Made by a program: the position numbers and the translations under genes. This document shows positions 28,475-37,652 of a DNA stretch of 64,000 nt, piece after piece. The stretch lies in NCBI RefSeq assembly GCF_947493125.1, contig NZ_CANLQB010000003.1:124001-188000 (forward strand), read 5' to 3'. Origin of the DNA: an uncultured Roseobacter sp. (GTDB taxonomy: Bacteria; Pseudomonadota; Alphaproteobacteria; Rhodobacterales; Rhodobacteraceae). Position 1 is the stretch's first letter, and the number at the start of each line of letters is the position of its first letter. Under the pieces are notes generated by a model, which searched no databases, was not told the origin of the DNA, and saw only the letters and a list, made by a program, of their open reading frames with translations.

Positions 28475-29764
28475 ATGCAGATCCCTGACGCGCTTTGGCG
28501 GGTGACCGCTCCCGATGCTGCCCCGGCCGAGAGGCTGGAAGGCGATCTGGCCGTGGATGTGGCCATCGTGGGGGGCGGGTTCACCGGGCTGCGCGCAGCG
28601 CTGGGCCTTGCCGAGGCGGGCAGCACGGTTGCCGTCTTCGAGGCGGGCGATGTGGGCTTTGGCGCCTCGGGGCGCAATGGCGGGCAGGTCAACCCGATGC
28701 TGCCGGTGGCGGAGCCGGATGATCTGCATCGGGCAGTGGGGCCGAAGTATTTCGAGCGGATGGCCGAGACCTCGCTGCGGTCCGCAGATGATCTCTTTGA
28801 TCTGATCCGGGCCTACCAGATCCAGTGCGACGCGCGGCAGAAGGGGTGGATCCGGGTGGATCATTGCGCCGCTGCGCGGGACGTCTCGCGGCGGAATGCC
28901 AAGCTGTGGAACAGCCACGGCGCGGATTTCGAGTTTCTGGACCGCGAGGATGTGCAGCGGCTGACCGGGGCGCAGGGCTATGCCACCGGCACGCTCTCGG
29001 CGCGCGGGGGCGCGGTGCAGCCGATGGCGCTGGTGCGCGGGCTCGACCGGGTGGCGCGGGCGGCGGGCGCGCAGGTTTATAGTTTTGCACCCGTGAAGGA
29101 CATGCGACGGCGCGACGGGCGCTGGCATCTGGATGTGGCGGGCCATGCGGTCACCGCCGAGACCGTGATCGTGGCGACGAATGGCTATTCCGATGGCCTG
29201 GTGAAGGGGCTGAAAGGCTCCGTGCTGCCGCTCTATTCGACGCAGATGGCGACCGACCCGCTGGAGGACAGCGAGATCGGGCCGATCCTGCCGCAGGGGC
29301 ATACGATCTCGGACACGCGGCGGCTGATCATGTATGCGCGGCGCGAGCCCGGTGGGCAGATGTGTTTCGGCGGCATCGGGTTCAACGATCTGCGCGGTGG
29401 CGTTGGCGGCTTTGGCTGGATCCAGAAGGATGCGCCCGAGACCTTCCCGAGCCTCAAAGGCGTCACCTGGCGGTACAAGTGGAGCGGGCACATCGCGCTG
29501 ACCGAAGACCGGGTGCCGCATCTGCACGAACCCGCGCCGGGTCTGATCTGCGGGTTGGGGTACAACGGGCGCGGTGTGGCGATGAGCCATGTGATGGGGC
29601 GCGAACTGGCACGGCGGGCGCTTGGGACGCCGGCGGAGGACTTGCCGTTCCCGGTGACGAAGATCCCCGCTTACAAATTCCGAACGCCTCAGGTGCTGGG
29701 CGCAGGGCTCGCCATGGCCGCGCTGCGCTTGCGCGACCAGATGGAATGGAAAAGCGACGCGTGA
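28475..29764 (+). CDS. FAD-dependent oxidoreductase of the DAO family in the taurine island
   Basis: A 429-residue flavoprotein with the motif VAIVGGGFTGLRAALGLAEAG (residues 28-48, dinucleotide binding), GFGASGRNGGQVN (about 60-72) and the C-terminal CGLGYNGRGVAMSH (about 350-363). It resembles gamma-glutamylputrescine oxidase/PuuB and glycine oxidase-like proteins that oxidise amines. It is divergent from tpa and just upstream of tauABC. In this context it could oxidise taurine or N-methyltaurine, as the large subunit of taurine dehydrogenase (TauY) does, but no TauX-like small subunit is next to it. Substrate uncertain. Confidence 0.8.
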   Translation: MQIPDALWRVTAPDAAPAERLEGDLAVDVAIVGGGFTGLRAALGLAEAGSTVAVFEAGDVGFGASGRNGGQVNPMLPVAEPDDLHRAVGPKYFERMAETSLRSADDLFDLIRAYQIQCDARQKGWIRVDHCAAARDVSRRNAKLWNSHGADFEFLDREDVQRLTGAQGYATGTLSARGGAVQPMALVRGLDRVARAAGAQVYSFAPVKDMRRRDGRWHLDVAGHAVTAETVIVATNGYSDGLVKGLKGSVLPLYSTQMATDPLEDSEIGPILPQGHTISDTRRLIMYARREPGGQMCFGGIGFNDLRGGVGGFGWIQKDAPETFPSLKGVTWRYKWSGHIALTEDRVPHLHEPAPGLICGLGYNGRGVAMSHVMGRELARRALGTPAEDLPFPVTKIPAYKFRTPQVLGAGLAMAALRLRDQMEWKSDA

Positions 29765-30106
29765 GGCAAAACTGGACTCATTGAGCAGGTCAAAGTGGAC
29801 ATTTGATCCTGGACGGCTCTGGCCACTATGCGCGGCGGGATCGGTCAGAAGGCCGTCTGACTTCAGGGTTTTGCAATCGGGATTTTCAGGTTTTTGCAAA
29901 GTCCCGCAGGACGAGAAGAGAGGGGCGCATTTTTCGGGCAGTCTCATCTGCGTGACGGTTTTGTATCAATAATGCCCTTGCAGGCAGTGCAATTCTGACA
30001 TTGGATGACGACGTGCAATGCATGACGAACAAGCGGCGGCAAGCCGCGTCGCACCAAATGAAGGCCGACCTGGGACGGGTCGGCGTATGATCAACGGGAG
30101 AACGAA
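29765..30106. promoter_or_regulatory. Control region upstream of tauABC
   Basis: A 342-nt gap with no gene. CTGGACTCAT (29772-29781) and GTGGACATTT (29795-29804) repeat with a 23-bp period, the same period as the pair upstream of tpa. Two more CTGG elements follow (CTGGACGGCT at 29809, CTGGCCACTA at 29819). They are about 300 nt before tauA, so either the promoter is far upstream or these are coincidental. GGGAG lies 8 nt before the tauA ATG as ribosome site. Confidence 0.5.
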
Positions 30107-31099
30107 ATGATCAAGAAGACGACATGTGCTTTTGTGGCGGGCGCCGTGATGGCGATCAGCGCGCAGAGCGCGGCAGCGGAAGAACTCACCGTCGCCTATT
30201 TCCTCGAGTGGCCGATGCCGATGATGGCGGCCAAGGCGTCGGGCGCTTATGATGAAGCGCTTGGGATGAAGGTCAACTGGGTGTCCTTCGAGACCGGCAC
30301 GGCGATGTCCGCGGCAATGGCCTCGGGCGACGTGCAGATCGCGCTGAGCCAGGGTGTGCCGCCCTTCGTGGTGGCCGCGTCGGGCGGTCAGGACATTCAG
30401 GTTGTCGACGTGGCGGTGAGCTATTCCGACAATGACAACTGTGTCGTGCATGCCGATCTGGAGATCGACAAGGAAACCGCGGGTGAACTGGCAGGCAAGA
30501 AAGTGGCCGTGCCGCTGGGCACTGCGGCGCACTATGGCTTCCTGCGTCAGATGAACCACTTCGGGATCGACGTGGCAAGCCTGCAGGTTGTCGACATGGC
30601 GCCGCCGGAGGGCGCCGCTGCGCTGAGCCAGAAGGCAGTGGATTTCGCCTGTGGCTACGGCGGCGGTCTGGCGCGCATGAAGGAATACGGCAACGTGTTG
30701 CTGACCGGGGATGAGAAGGAAGAGCTGGGCATTCTGGTCTTCGACGTGACCTCCTCGCCCGCGTCTTTCATCGCGGAGAACGGCGACATCGTGTCCAAGT
30801 TCCTCAAGGTGACGGCGGATGCCAATGCGGAGTGGAACGCCAACCCCAGCGACGAGATGCTGGCGGTGATCGCCGAGCAGGCCGGTATGGACCTTGATGC
30901 GGCCAAGGCGGCGATTGAGACCATGAAGTTCCCCAGCGTGGAAGACCAGCTGTCGGACGGCTGGCTGGGCGCCAATGCGGCGACCTTCATGAAAGGTGTT
31001 GCGGATGTCTTTGTCGAGGCGGGGTCCATCGACTCGGCGCTCGACAGCTATGAGGACGCGGTGAACATCGGGCCGCTGCAAGCTGCCAGCGAAATGTAA
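30107..31099 (+). CDS. tauA: Taurine ABC transporter substrate-binding protein
   Basis: A 330-residue periplasmic protein with a cleavable signal peptide (to about AAAEE, residue 24). It has the NMT1/SsuA-TauA fold. Segments such as YFLEWPMPMM, GDVQIALSQGVPPF and VAVSYSDNDNCVV are close to TauA-type binding proteins. It delivers taurine to TauBC. It is followed by tauB after about 110 nt and shares the operon with tauBC. Confidence 0.9.
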   Translation: MIKKTTCAFVAGAVMAISAQSAAAEELTVAYFLEWPMPMMAAKASGAYDEALGMKVNWVSFETGTAMSAAMASGDVQIALSQGVPPFVVAASGGQDIQVVDVAVSYSDNDNCVVHADLEIDKETAGELAGKKVAVPLGTAAHYGFLRQMNHFGIDVASLQVVDMAPPEGAAALSQKAVDFACGYGGGLARMKEYGNVLLTGDEKEELGILVFDVTSSPASFIAENGDIVSKFLKVTADANAEWNANPSDEMLAVIAEQAGMDLDAAKAAIETMKFPSVEDQLSDGWLGANAATFMKGVADVFVEAGSIDSALDSYEDAVNIGPLQAASEM

Positions 31100-31207
31100 G
31101 ACGGCCAGGCGGCGCGGGACACCCCCGCGCCGCTTTGCATCAAGACCAGAGGCGGGGCGAACCCCGCTCAGCCACCCGCCCTCGTGCGGACAACAGGTGG
31201 GGACCTC

Positions 31208-32014
31208 ATGACGGGATTATCCATAGAGAATTTATCGATGCGCTTTGAGTTGCCCAACGGCGACCATGTGCAGGCGTTGCAGGATGTGTCGCTTGATCTC
31301 AAGGCGGGCGAGCTTCTGAGCGTGCTGGGCCCGTCGGGCTGTGGCAAGACCACCCTGCTCAACATCGTTGCGGGCTTTCTGGCGCCGACCTCGGGCAAGC
31401 TGATTCTGAACGGTCACGAGATCAAAGGGCCCGATGCGGAGCGGGGCATGGTGTTCCAGCAGGGCGCGTTGTTCGAGTGGATGTCGGTGCGCGAGAATGT
31501 GGGTTTTGGGCCTTCGATGAAGGGCACGCCCAAGGCCGAGAAGGACGAGACGGTCAATCATCTGCTGGATGTGGTGGGCCTGCAGGACTTCAAGGAGAAG
31601 GCCGTCTATGAGCTCTCGGGCGGCATGCAGCAGCGGGTGGCGCTGGCGCGGTGCCTGGCCAATGATCCGGACGTGATCCTGATGGACGAGCCGCTGGGCG
31701 CGCTCGATGCGCTAACGCGGGAGAAGATGCAGAGCCTCGTGCTCAAGCTCTGGAAGGAGACCGGCAAGACCATCATCCTGATCACCCACTCGGTCGAAGA
31801 GGCGCTGCTGCTGGGCGAGCGCCTGATCGTGATGGCGCCGCGCCCCGGGCGCATCCACACCGAATACCGGCTGCCCTTTGCGGATCTCGGCGTCGATGCC
31901 GATCTGCGCGAGGTCAAGAAACACCCCGACTTCGGGCCCAAGCGCGAAGAGATCCTGAACATGATCTGGGACATGGAAGAAGAAATTATGGGCGGTAAGG
32001 AGGACGCGGCATGA
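31208..32014 (+). CDS. tauB: Taurine ABC transporter ATP-binding protein
   Basis: A 268-residue ATPase. Walker A is GPSGCGKTTLL (about 41-51), the signature is LSGGMQQRVALARCLA (about 136-151), and Walker B is VILMDEPLGALDAL. The family member energises sulfonate/nitrate-type importers. I chose the ATG at 31208, with AGGTGGGG upstream, over a GTG at 31184, because the family begins at LSIENLSM. It overlaps tauC by ATGA. Confidence 0.93.
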   Translation: MTGLSIENLSMRFELPNGDHVQALQDVSLDLKAGELLSVLGPSGCGKTTLLNIVAGFLAPTSGKLILNGHEIKGPDAERGMVFQQGALFEWMSVRENVGFGPSMKGTPKAEKDETVNHLLDVVGLQDFKEKAVYELSGGMQQRVALARCLANDPDVILMDEPLGALDALTREKMQSLVLKLWKETGKTIILITHSVEEALLLGERLIVMAPRPGRIHTEYRLPFADLGVDADLREVKKHPDFGPKREEILNMIWDMEEEIMGGKEDAA

Positions 32015-33279
32015 TCCCTCTGCTGATTTACGTTGCGATTTTCATCGCCGCCTTCTTCATCGTGACCAAGGTGGTGCAGGGCGCGGGGCTGAGCGACTAT
32101 ACCTCGCTGAAGACGGTGACCTTTGGCGACGAAAGTGCGGTGCGGCCGAACCGGGCGGCGGGCATTATCTCGATCCTGACGATCTTCCTGATGTGGGGGA
32201 TCTTCACCGGATCCAACCTGTTGCCGGGGTTCCTGCACGCGCCGGGACCGTTTGAGGGCACCACGAGCTTCACCTACACGGCGCAGGTCGAGGGCGGCGA
32301 GACGGATGACGCGACGGTCACCGTGGTCGTGCATCCGCGCGAGGTCGACACCGAGGCGCCTGAGGTCGACCCCGGTGACGGCTTTGCCAAGAACGATGCG
32401 GCGGCGATTGCGCAGTGGCGCTCGGGGCTCATTCGGGTGGACCGCAACGACGAGTTGGGCCGCGATGCGGGGGCCACGGTTGTGGCGATCAACGGAGAGT
32501 CGATTGCGCCGGGGGAGACCGTTGCGGTTGACGGCGGCACGGTCACGCTGAGCGACCGGGGCACGCCGAACTTCGAGCCCACGAAGGGCTGGCAGATGGA
32601 GCCGCTCTATCTGCCCGCGCCCGAGGCGGTCTGGACCCGCTCGCTGGAGGTGGTGAGCTCCGGCTTTCGGAACTTCACGCTGCTGGAGCACCTGGGCTAT
32701 TCGCTGTTCCGTGTGATCGTAGGCTTTGTGATCGGTGCTCTGGTGGGGATCCCGCTGGGCTATGCCATGGGCCTGAGCGACTGGTTCCGCGGCTGGTTCG
32801 ACCCGATTGTGGAGTTCATGCGTCCGGTGCCGCCGCTGGCGCTGATCCCGCTGGTGATCATCTGGGCAGGCATCGGCGAGGCGGGCAAGATCATCCTGCT
32901 GTTCCTGGCCGCGCTATGGATCATGGCGATTGCGGCAAGGTCGGGGGTATCCGGTGTGAAAATCTCCAAGGTGCACGCGGCCTATTCGCTGGGCGCCAGC
33001 AAGTGGCAGATCATGCGCCATGTGATCGTCCCCAACTCGCTGCCCGAGATCTTCACCGGCGCGCGGGTCGCGATGGGTGTGTGCTGGGGCACGGTTGTTG
33101 CCGCAGAACTGGTGGCGGCCGAGCAGGGGGCAGGCATGATGATCATGACCGCGTCCAAGTTCCAGAACACCGATATCGTGATCATGGGGATCATCCTGAT
33201 CGGCGTCATCGGCTTCGGCATCGACATGCTGATGCGATGGGCCGAACGCATCCTCGTGCCCTGGAAGGGCAAGGGCTGA
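32011..33279 (+). CDS. tauC: Taurine ABC transporter permease with large periplasmic insert
   Basis: A 422-residue permease, against about 275-280 for E. coli TauC. The C-terminal 200 residues are the normal BPD domain (EAA loop SLGASKWQIMRHVIVPNSLP near 335). Residues 1-75 hold two extra hydrophobic helices, and residues 80-205 form a hydrophilic, probably periplasmic stretch of beta-rich sequence (TVTVVVHPREVD, TVVAINGESIAPGE). The insert could be an extra substrate-interacting or structural domain. The rest of the assignment follows from tauAB. Confidence 0.9.
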   Translation: MIPLLIYVAIFIAAFFIVTKVVQGAGLSDYTSLKTVTFGDESAVRPNRAAGIISILTIFLMWGIFTGSNLLPGFLHAPGPFEGTTSFTYTAQVEGGETDDATVTVVVHPREVDTEAPEVDPGDGFAKNDAAAIAQWRSGLIRVDRNDELGRDAGATVVAINGESIAPGETVAVDGGTVTLSDRGTPNFEPTKGWQMEPLYLPAPEAVWTRSLEVVSSGFRNFTLLEHLGYSLFRVIVGFVIGALVGIPLGYAMGLSDWFRGWFDPIVEFMRPVPPLALIPLVIIWAGIGEAGKIILLFLAALWIMAIAARSGVSGVKISKVHAAYSLGASKWQIMRHVIVPNSLPEIFTGARVAMGVCWGTVVAAELVAAEQGAGMMIMTASKFQNTDIVIMGIILIGVIGFGIDMLMRWAERILVPWKGKG

Positions 33280-33309
33280 TCCGGGCGCAGACGGACCTGA
33301 GATCGGCAA

Positions 33310-33339
33310 AAGAAGGCTCCGCTGGGAGCCTTCTTTTTT
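33310..33339 (+). terminator. Rho-independent terminator after tauC
   Basis: An 11-bp perfect stem (33310-33320 with 33325-33335) with a GCTG loop and a T run that overlaps the right arm (to 33339). It lies 30 nt after the tauC stop. Confidence 0.93.
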
Positions 33340-33367
33340 CGTGTCATCCGCGGATCGCGCGGCGGTC

Positions 33368-36300
33368 CTATTCGGCGGCGACGGGGTAGCCTTCGTCGTC
33401 CGGCGTCTTGGGGCGCGCCGTCCCGTTTTTCGCGCTTGCGGCCTCTGCGGAGCCTCCTTCGCTGCGCCGTTCCTTGCGCAGATAGGTGTGGTAGATCGCC
33501 GGGATGCCGATGAGCGTCAGGACGGAGGCGAAGCCGAGGCCCGCCATGATCGCCACTGCCATGGAGGCGAAAAAGGCGTCGGAGAGCAGCGGGATCATCC
33601 CCAGGATCGTGGTTGCAGCCGCGAGGATCACCGGGCGCAACCGGGTGACGGAGGCGGCGACGATGGCGTCGCTCTGTGCCAGGCCCGCCTCGCTTTTCTG
33701 GGTGTCGATCTCCTCGACCAGAACGATGGCATTCTTGATCAGCATGCCCGAGAGGCTGAGCAGGCCGAGCAGGGCGGTGAAGCTGAAGGGCAGGCTGGTG
33801 AACAGCAGCCCGAGACCCACGCCGGTGACGGCCATGGGCACCACCGTCCAGATCACCAGCGTCTGGCGCAGCTTGCCGAAGAGCAGCAGCGTGATCAGGA
33901 ACATCGCACCGAAGGCCAGCGGCATTTGCCGCCCCAGGCTGGCCTGGGCGGTCGAGGCGCTTTCGAACTCGCCGCCCCATTCCATGCGGTAGCCCGGTGG
34001 CAGCGGCATCGCCTCAATGGCGCCGCGCACCTCGGCAAAGGCCTCGGGCGGCAGCACGTCGGGCACGGTGAAGGCCTGGACGCTGACCGTCGGCACCCGG
34101 TCGCGCCGCTGGATCACCACGTCGCGGGTGAGCACGTCGAACCCGTCGACGACCTGCGACACCGTGGTGAAGCTGCCGGCGGCGGGCGCGTAGATCGGCT
34201 GGTCGATCAGCTGCGCGCCGGCGAGCTGTTCCTCTCTGGGGGTGCGGACGATGATCGGGATCAGCCGGTCGGCCTCGCGGAGAACGCCCGCCTGCACCCC
34301 GTCGGTTGCCAGAGCGATGGCCTGGGCAAGATCGCCGCGGCTGATCCCGAGGGTCTGGCCGCGCTCGGCGGCGAAGCGGGGCCGGGAGACCAGTTCCGGC
34401 TCGCGCCAGTCGGTGCGTTCGACGGTCAGAAGGTCGGTCTCGGTTTCGAAGATGTGTTGCGCCTCGGCGGCGAGGCGGCGCAGCACATCGGCATCGGGCC
34501 CGCTGAGGCGGACCTCGACATCGGCGCCGACGGGCGGGCCGTAGATGATCTGTTGCACCCGCGTTTCGGCCCAGGGCAGCAGATCGCGCGCGGCTGTCGT
34601 GGCCGCGTCACGCAGCAGCGGGATGTCGGTGTGGTCCCGCAGGCGGATGACGATCTGTCCATAGGCCGGGTCCGGGTCTTCGGGCGTGTAGGTCAGCATG
34701 AAACGGGTCATGCTGGCGCCGACCGTGGTGGTGACCGCCGTGACCTCCGGGCGGTCCATCAGCCAGCGTTCCATCAGCGCCAGATCGTCGGAGGCGGCGT
34801 GGATCGTCGTGCCCTGTGCGGCATGGTAGTTCAGGTAGACGAGCGGTGTCGTGGCGGGGGGGAAGAACTGCTGCTTGACGAAGCCCATGGCGCCGACGCC
34901 TGCGACCGTAGCGCCGATCAGCGAGACGATGACCAGCCAGCGCAGCCGCAGGGCGCCCCGCACGAGGGCACCGTAGCCGCGGAAGAAGGCGGTGTCGTAG
35001 GGATCTGCGGCGTGCGCCTGATCTGCGGTGCGGAAGAAATAGCTGGCCAGCAGGGGCGTGACCGTGACGGCGAGCAGCCAGGACAGCATCAGCGAGATGC
35101 CGATCACCGCGAAGAGCGAGAACAGGAACTCGCCCGAGCTGTCGGGGCTGAGCCCGATGCCGGCGAAGGCGAGGATGCCGATCACAGTGGCGCCGAGCAG
35201 CGGGAGCTGGGTGCGGCGCGCGACCTCGGCGGCGGCCTCAACGGCCTTGCGTCCGCGGCGCATCTGCACCTGCATGCCTTCGGCCACGACGATGGCGTTG
35301 TCCACCAGCATCCCCATGGCGATGATCAGCGCGCCGAGGCTGATCCGCTCCACCTTGATGTCGAAGAGGTGCATGAAGAAGAAGGTGAAGCAGACGGTGA
35401 GCAGCAGCGAGCCGCCGACCACGATGGCCGCGCGCCAGCCCATGAAGAGCGCCAGCACGCCGATGACCACGGCGACGGAGGTGGCCAGGCTGAGCAGGAA
35501 AGCGTCGTTGGCCGCCGCCACCACGCGGTGCTGTTCGTAGACCGGCGTCACGGTGACCCCGGCGGGCAGCAGCGGCGTGATCTCGTCCAGCCGGTCTTCG
35601 ACGGCGGCACCGACGGTGACGATGTTCTCCGAGGTCAGGCCCGCGACACCCAGGGTGAAGGCCTCTACCCCGTTGTGCCGGATGATCTGGCGCGGCGCTT
35701 CGACCCGCGCGCGCGTCACGGACGCCACATCGCGCAGGTTCAGAACCTCGCCCTGATAGCCGAAGGTCAGCCCGGAGATCGCCTGTGCACTGTCATCGGC
35801 GAGGGGGCTTTCGGTGCGCAGATCGGTCCGGCCCTGACCCAGAGCCCCGGTTGGCGTGATGGTGTCGGCAGCGCCGATGGCCCCCAGCAGAACATCGGGC
35901 GGGATGCCGAGTTCGGTGAGGGTCGGGCTGGAGGGTTCGACGAAGATCGCCTCCTCGGGCAGGCCCAGTACCTCGGCATTGGCGACGCCGGTCACGGACA
36001 GAAGTTCGCGCCGCAGGAAGGTGGCGATGTCCCAGATGTCCGCATCGCTGTAGCCCGGCGCGGAGACCGCGTAGAGCAGGCCGAAGACATCCCCGAAGCC
36101 GTCATTGACCTGCGGTGCCAGGGCGCCGGGCGGCAGGTCGGGCCGGGCGTCGGCGATCCGGTCGCGCAGATCATCCCAGACCTGGGGCAGCTCGGTGCCG
36201 TCATAGGTGTCCTTGATGGCAACCTCGATCACCGACAGGCCGGGCCGGTTGGCCGAGGTGATGACGTCCACCTCATCCATCTGCTGCAGCTCCGCCGCGA

Positions 36301-36499
36301 GCACCTCGGAGACTTCGCTGGCGACCTCATGGGCCGTCGCGCCCGGGTAGGGGGTGATCACCAGTGCGGATTTGAGCGTGAAGACCGGATCTTCGAGCTT
36401 GCCGACGCTCAGGTACCCCGCGGCGCCGCCGAAGAGACAGAAGAGGATCAGCAGCCACGTATAGAGGGGCTTTTCGATGGACAGGCGGGCGATCTGCAT
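33368..36499 (-). CDS. RND efflux transporter permease
   Basis: A 1043-residue RND pump with the expected twelve helices and two large periplasmic loops. The start at the ATG (36499) gives the canonical MQIARLSIEKPLYTWLL. The motif GMLVDNAIVVAEG near residue 400 is the TM4 proton-relay region with its Asp. It belongs to the HAE-type efflux group that exports drugs, dyes or metabolites with proton antiport. It is co-transcribed with the adaptor gene 4 nt upstream; no outer-membrane channel gene is adjacent. An earlier in-frame ATG to 36664 runs into the adaptor gene and is rejected. Confidence 0.92.
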   Translation of the reverse strand: MQIARLSIEKPLYTWLLILFCLFGGAAGYLSVGKLEDPVFTLKSALVITPYPGATAHEVASEVSEVLAAELQQMDEVDVITSANRPGLSVIEVAIKDTYDGTELPQVWDDLRDRIADARPDLPPGALAPQVNDGFGDVFGLLYAVSAPGYSDADIWDIATFLRRELLSVTGVANAEVLGLPEEAIFVEPSSPTLTELGIPPDVLLGAIGAADTITPTGALGQGRTDLRTESPLADDSAQAISGLTFGYQGEVLNLRDVASVTRARVEAPRQIIRHNGVEAFTLGVAGLTSENIVTVGAAVEDRLDEITPLLPAGVTVTPVYEQHRVVAAANDAFLLSLATSVAVVIGVLALFMGWRAAIVVGGSLLLTVCFTFFFMHLFDIKVERISLGALIIAMGMLVDNAIVVAEGMQVQMRRGRKAVEAAAEVARRTQLPLLGATVIGILAFAGIGLSPDSSGEFLFSLFAVIGISLMLSWLLAVTVTPLLASYFFRTADQAHAADPYDTAFFRGYGALVRGALRLRWLVIVSLIGATVAGVGAMGFVKQQFFPPATTPLVYLNYHAAQGTTIHAASDDLALMERWLMDRPEVTAVTTTVGASMTRFMLTYTPEDPDPAYGQIVIRLRDHTDIPLLRDAATTAARDLLPWAETRVQQIIYGPPVGADVEVRLSGPDADVLRRLAAEAQHIFETETDLLTVERTDWREPELVSRPRFAAERGQTLGISRGDLAQAIALATDGVQAGVLREADRLIPIIVRTPREEQLAGAQLIDQPIYAPAAGSFTTVSQVVDGFDVLTRDVVIQRRDRVPTVSVQAFTVPDVLPPEAFAEVRGAIEAMPLPPGYRMEWGGEFESASTAQASLGRQMPLAFGAMFLITLLLFGKLRQTLVIWTVVPMAVTGVGLGLLFTSLPFSFTALLGLLSLSGMLIKNAIVLVEEIDTQKSEAGLAQSDAIVAASVTRLRPVILAAATTILGMIPLLSDAFFASMAVAIMAGLGFASVLTLIGIPAIYHTYLRKERRSEGGSAEAASAKNGTARPKTPDDEGYPVAAE

Positions 36500-36503
36500 G
36501 GGC

Positions 36504-37574
36504 TCAGCCGTCGCCGCGCGTGAGACCGGTATAGCGGCTGACAGAGGCGCCATTGGGCACGGCATGGGCGCCGACGGCCACGAGTTCGGTGCCCGGGTCC
36601 AGAGGGGTTGTGACAAAGCCGGCGCCGGTGGGTGCCGTGACCGAGACCGGGTGGTGCCGTGCAAGCAGACCGCTCTCGCTGTCGTCGATCACCACCACGT
36701 AGCGTTCGCCATCGGGTGTTGTGGCGATGGCGCTGGCTGGCAGGGCGGTGCCGGGCATGGGCGCGTCGATGGTGGCGCGGACGATCAGGCTCTGCCCCGG
36801 TCGGAGGTGCCGGGCCCTCTCGCCCACGATTGCGAGCGAGATGACATAGCTCTGGCCGATCTCGCCGGTTTCGGCCCGGAACTCCCGGAACGCCAGCGGC
36901 AGACGGGCCGTCTCGCCCGGCAAGTGCCCGTCGAAGCGGACGGTCTCGACGTCGCCGAGATGGCGCAGCAGGCGTTCGGGCAGGTCGAATTGCACCCGCG
37001 TTTCCGAGAGATCATGCAGGCGCAGGATGGGCTGGCCCGGGTCGACCACGGCGTGCGGCGAGGCGATGCGATCGGCCACCTGCGCATCGAAAGGTGCGGT
37101 GATCTGCGCATCGGCAAGTGCGGCGCGCGCGTCCCGCAGCTCCACTTCGGCCAGATCGAACGCGGTCTGGGCATCTTCCGCCCGCACCTGCGAGGCAGCG
37201 TTGCGGTCGGCGAGCGCCAGCGCACGGGTCCGAGCGCGGTCGGCCTGCTGCAGTGCCAATTCGGCGCGCTCGACCCGTCGTTCGAACGGGCCGGGGTCGA
37301 GCCGCGCCAGCAGTGTGCCCGCCGGGAGGATCGCCCCTTCGGGCGCATCCAGCATCTCGATCTGGCCGCTGACCTCGAAGGCGAGATCGACAGTATCGCG
37401 CGCGATGACACGGCCAAAGAACTGGCGTTGCATCACTGGATCGGGCGCGGGAACGGTCATCGTGCGCACCGGGATCGGCTGAGCCATCGGCGCCGCGGTC
37501 TGGGCAGGCACCTGTATCGGCAGCAAAACAAGCGATGTGGCTACCAGCAGGCTGTATGTATGGTATTTCCACAT
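36504..37574 (-). CDS. RND efflux periplasmic adaptor (membrane fusion protein)
   Basis: A 356-residue adaptor with a signal peptide cleaved after VPAQ, followed by a biotinyl-lipoyl-like half (FEVSGQIEML), a helical hairpin (VERAELALQQADRARTRALA), the second lipoyl half (ADAQITAPFDAQV) and a beta-barrel. It lies 4 nt upstream of the RND pump gene and is divergent from the TetR gene. Such adaptors couple the pump to a TolC-like channel. Confidence 0.92.
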   Translation of the reverse strand: MWKYHTYSLLVATSLVLLPIQVPAQTAAPMAQPIPVRTMTVPAPDPVMQRQFFGRVIARDTVDLAFEVSGQIEMLDAPEGAILPAGTLLARLDPGPFERRVERAELALQQADRARTRALALADRNAASQVRAEDAQTAFDLAEVELRDARAALADAQITAPFDAQVADRIASPHAVVDPGQPILRLHDLSETRVQFDLPERLLRHLGDVETVRFDGHLPGETARLPLAFREFRAETGEIGQSYVISLAIVGERARHLRPGQSLIVRATIDAPMPGTALPASAIATTPDGERYVVVIDDSESGLLARHHPVSVTAPTGAGFVTTPLDPGTELVAVGAHAVPNGASVSRYTGLTRGDG

Positions 37575-37602
37575 AAGGGGTCCTATCTCTCACAGCATAT
37601 CA

Positions 37603-37616
37603 ACCGACCGTTCGGT
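37603..37616. promoter_or_regulatory. Candidate TetR operator
   Basis: ACCGACCGTTCGGT (37603-37616) is an imperfect palindrome (ACCGA/TCGGT arms) in the 78-nt gap between the divergent adaptor and TetR genes. Similar ACCGA...TCGGT sequences are common operators for TetR regulators of RND pumps. Binding is inferred. Confidence 0.6.
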
Positions 37617-37652
37617 AGGGTAGCTAGGGACAGCCAGGAAAAGGTCAAGAGG

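Noticed and set aside
33341-36523. A 1060-residue open frame on the plus strand
   Set aside because: It is antisense to the RND pump gene; His/Arg/Gly-rich composition is typical of GC-rich shadow frames.
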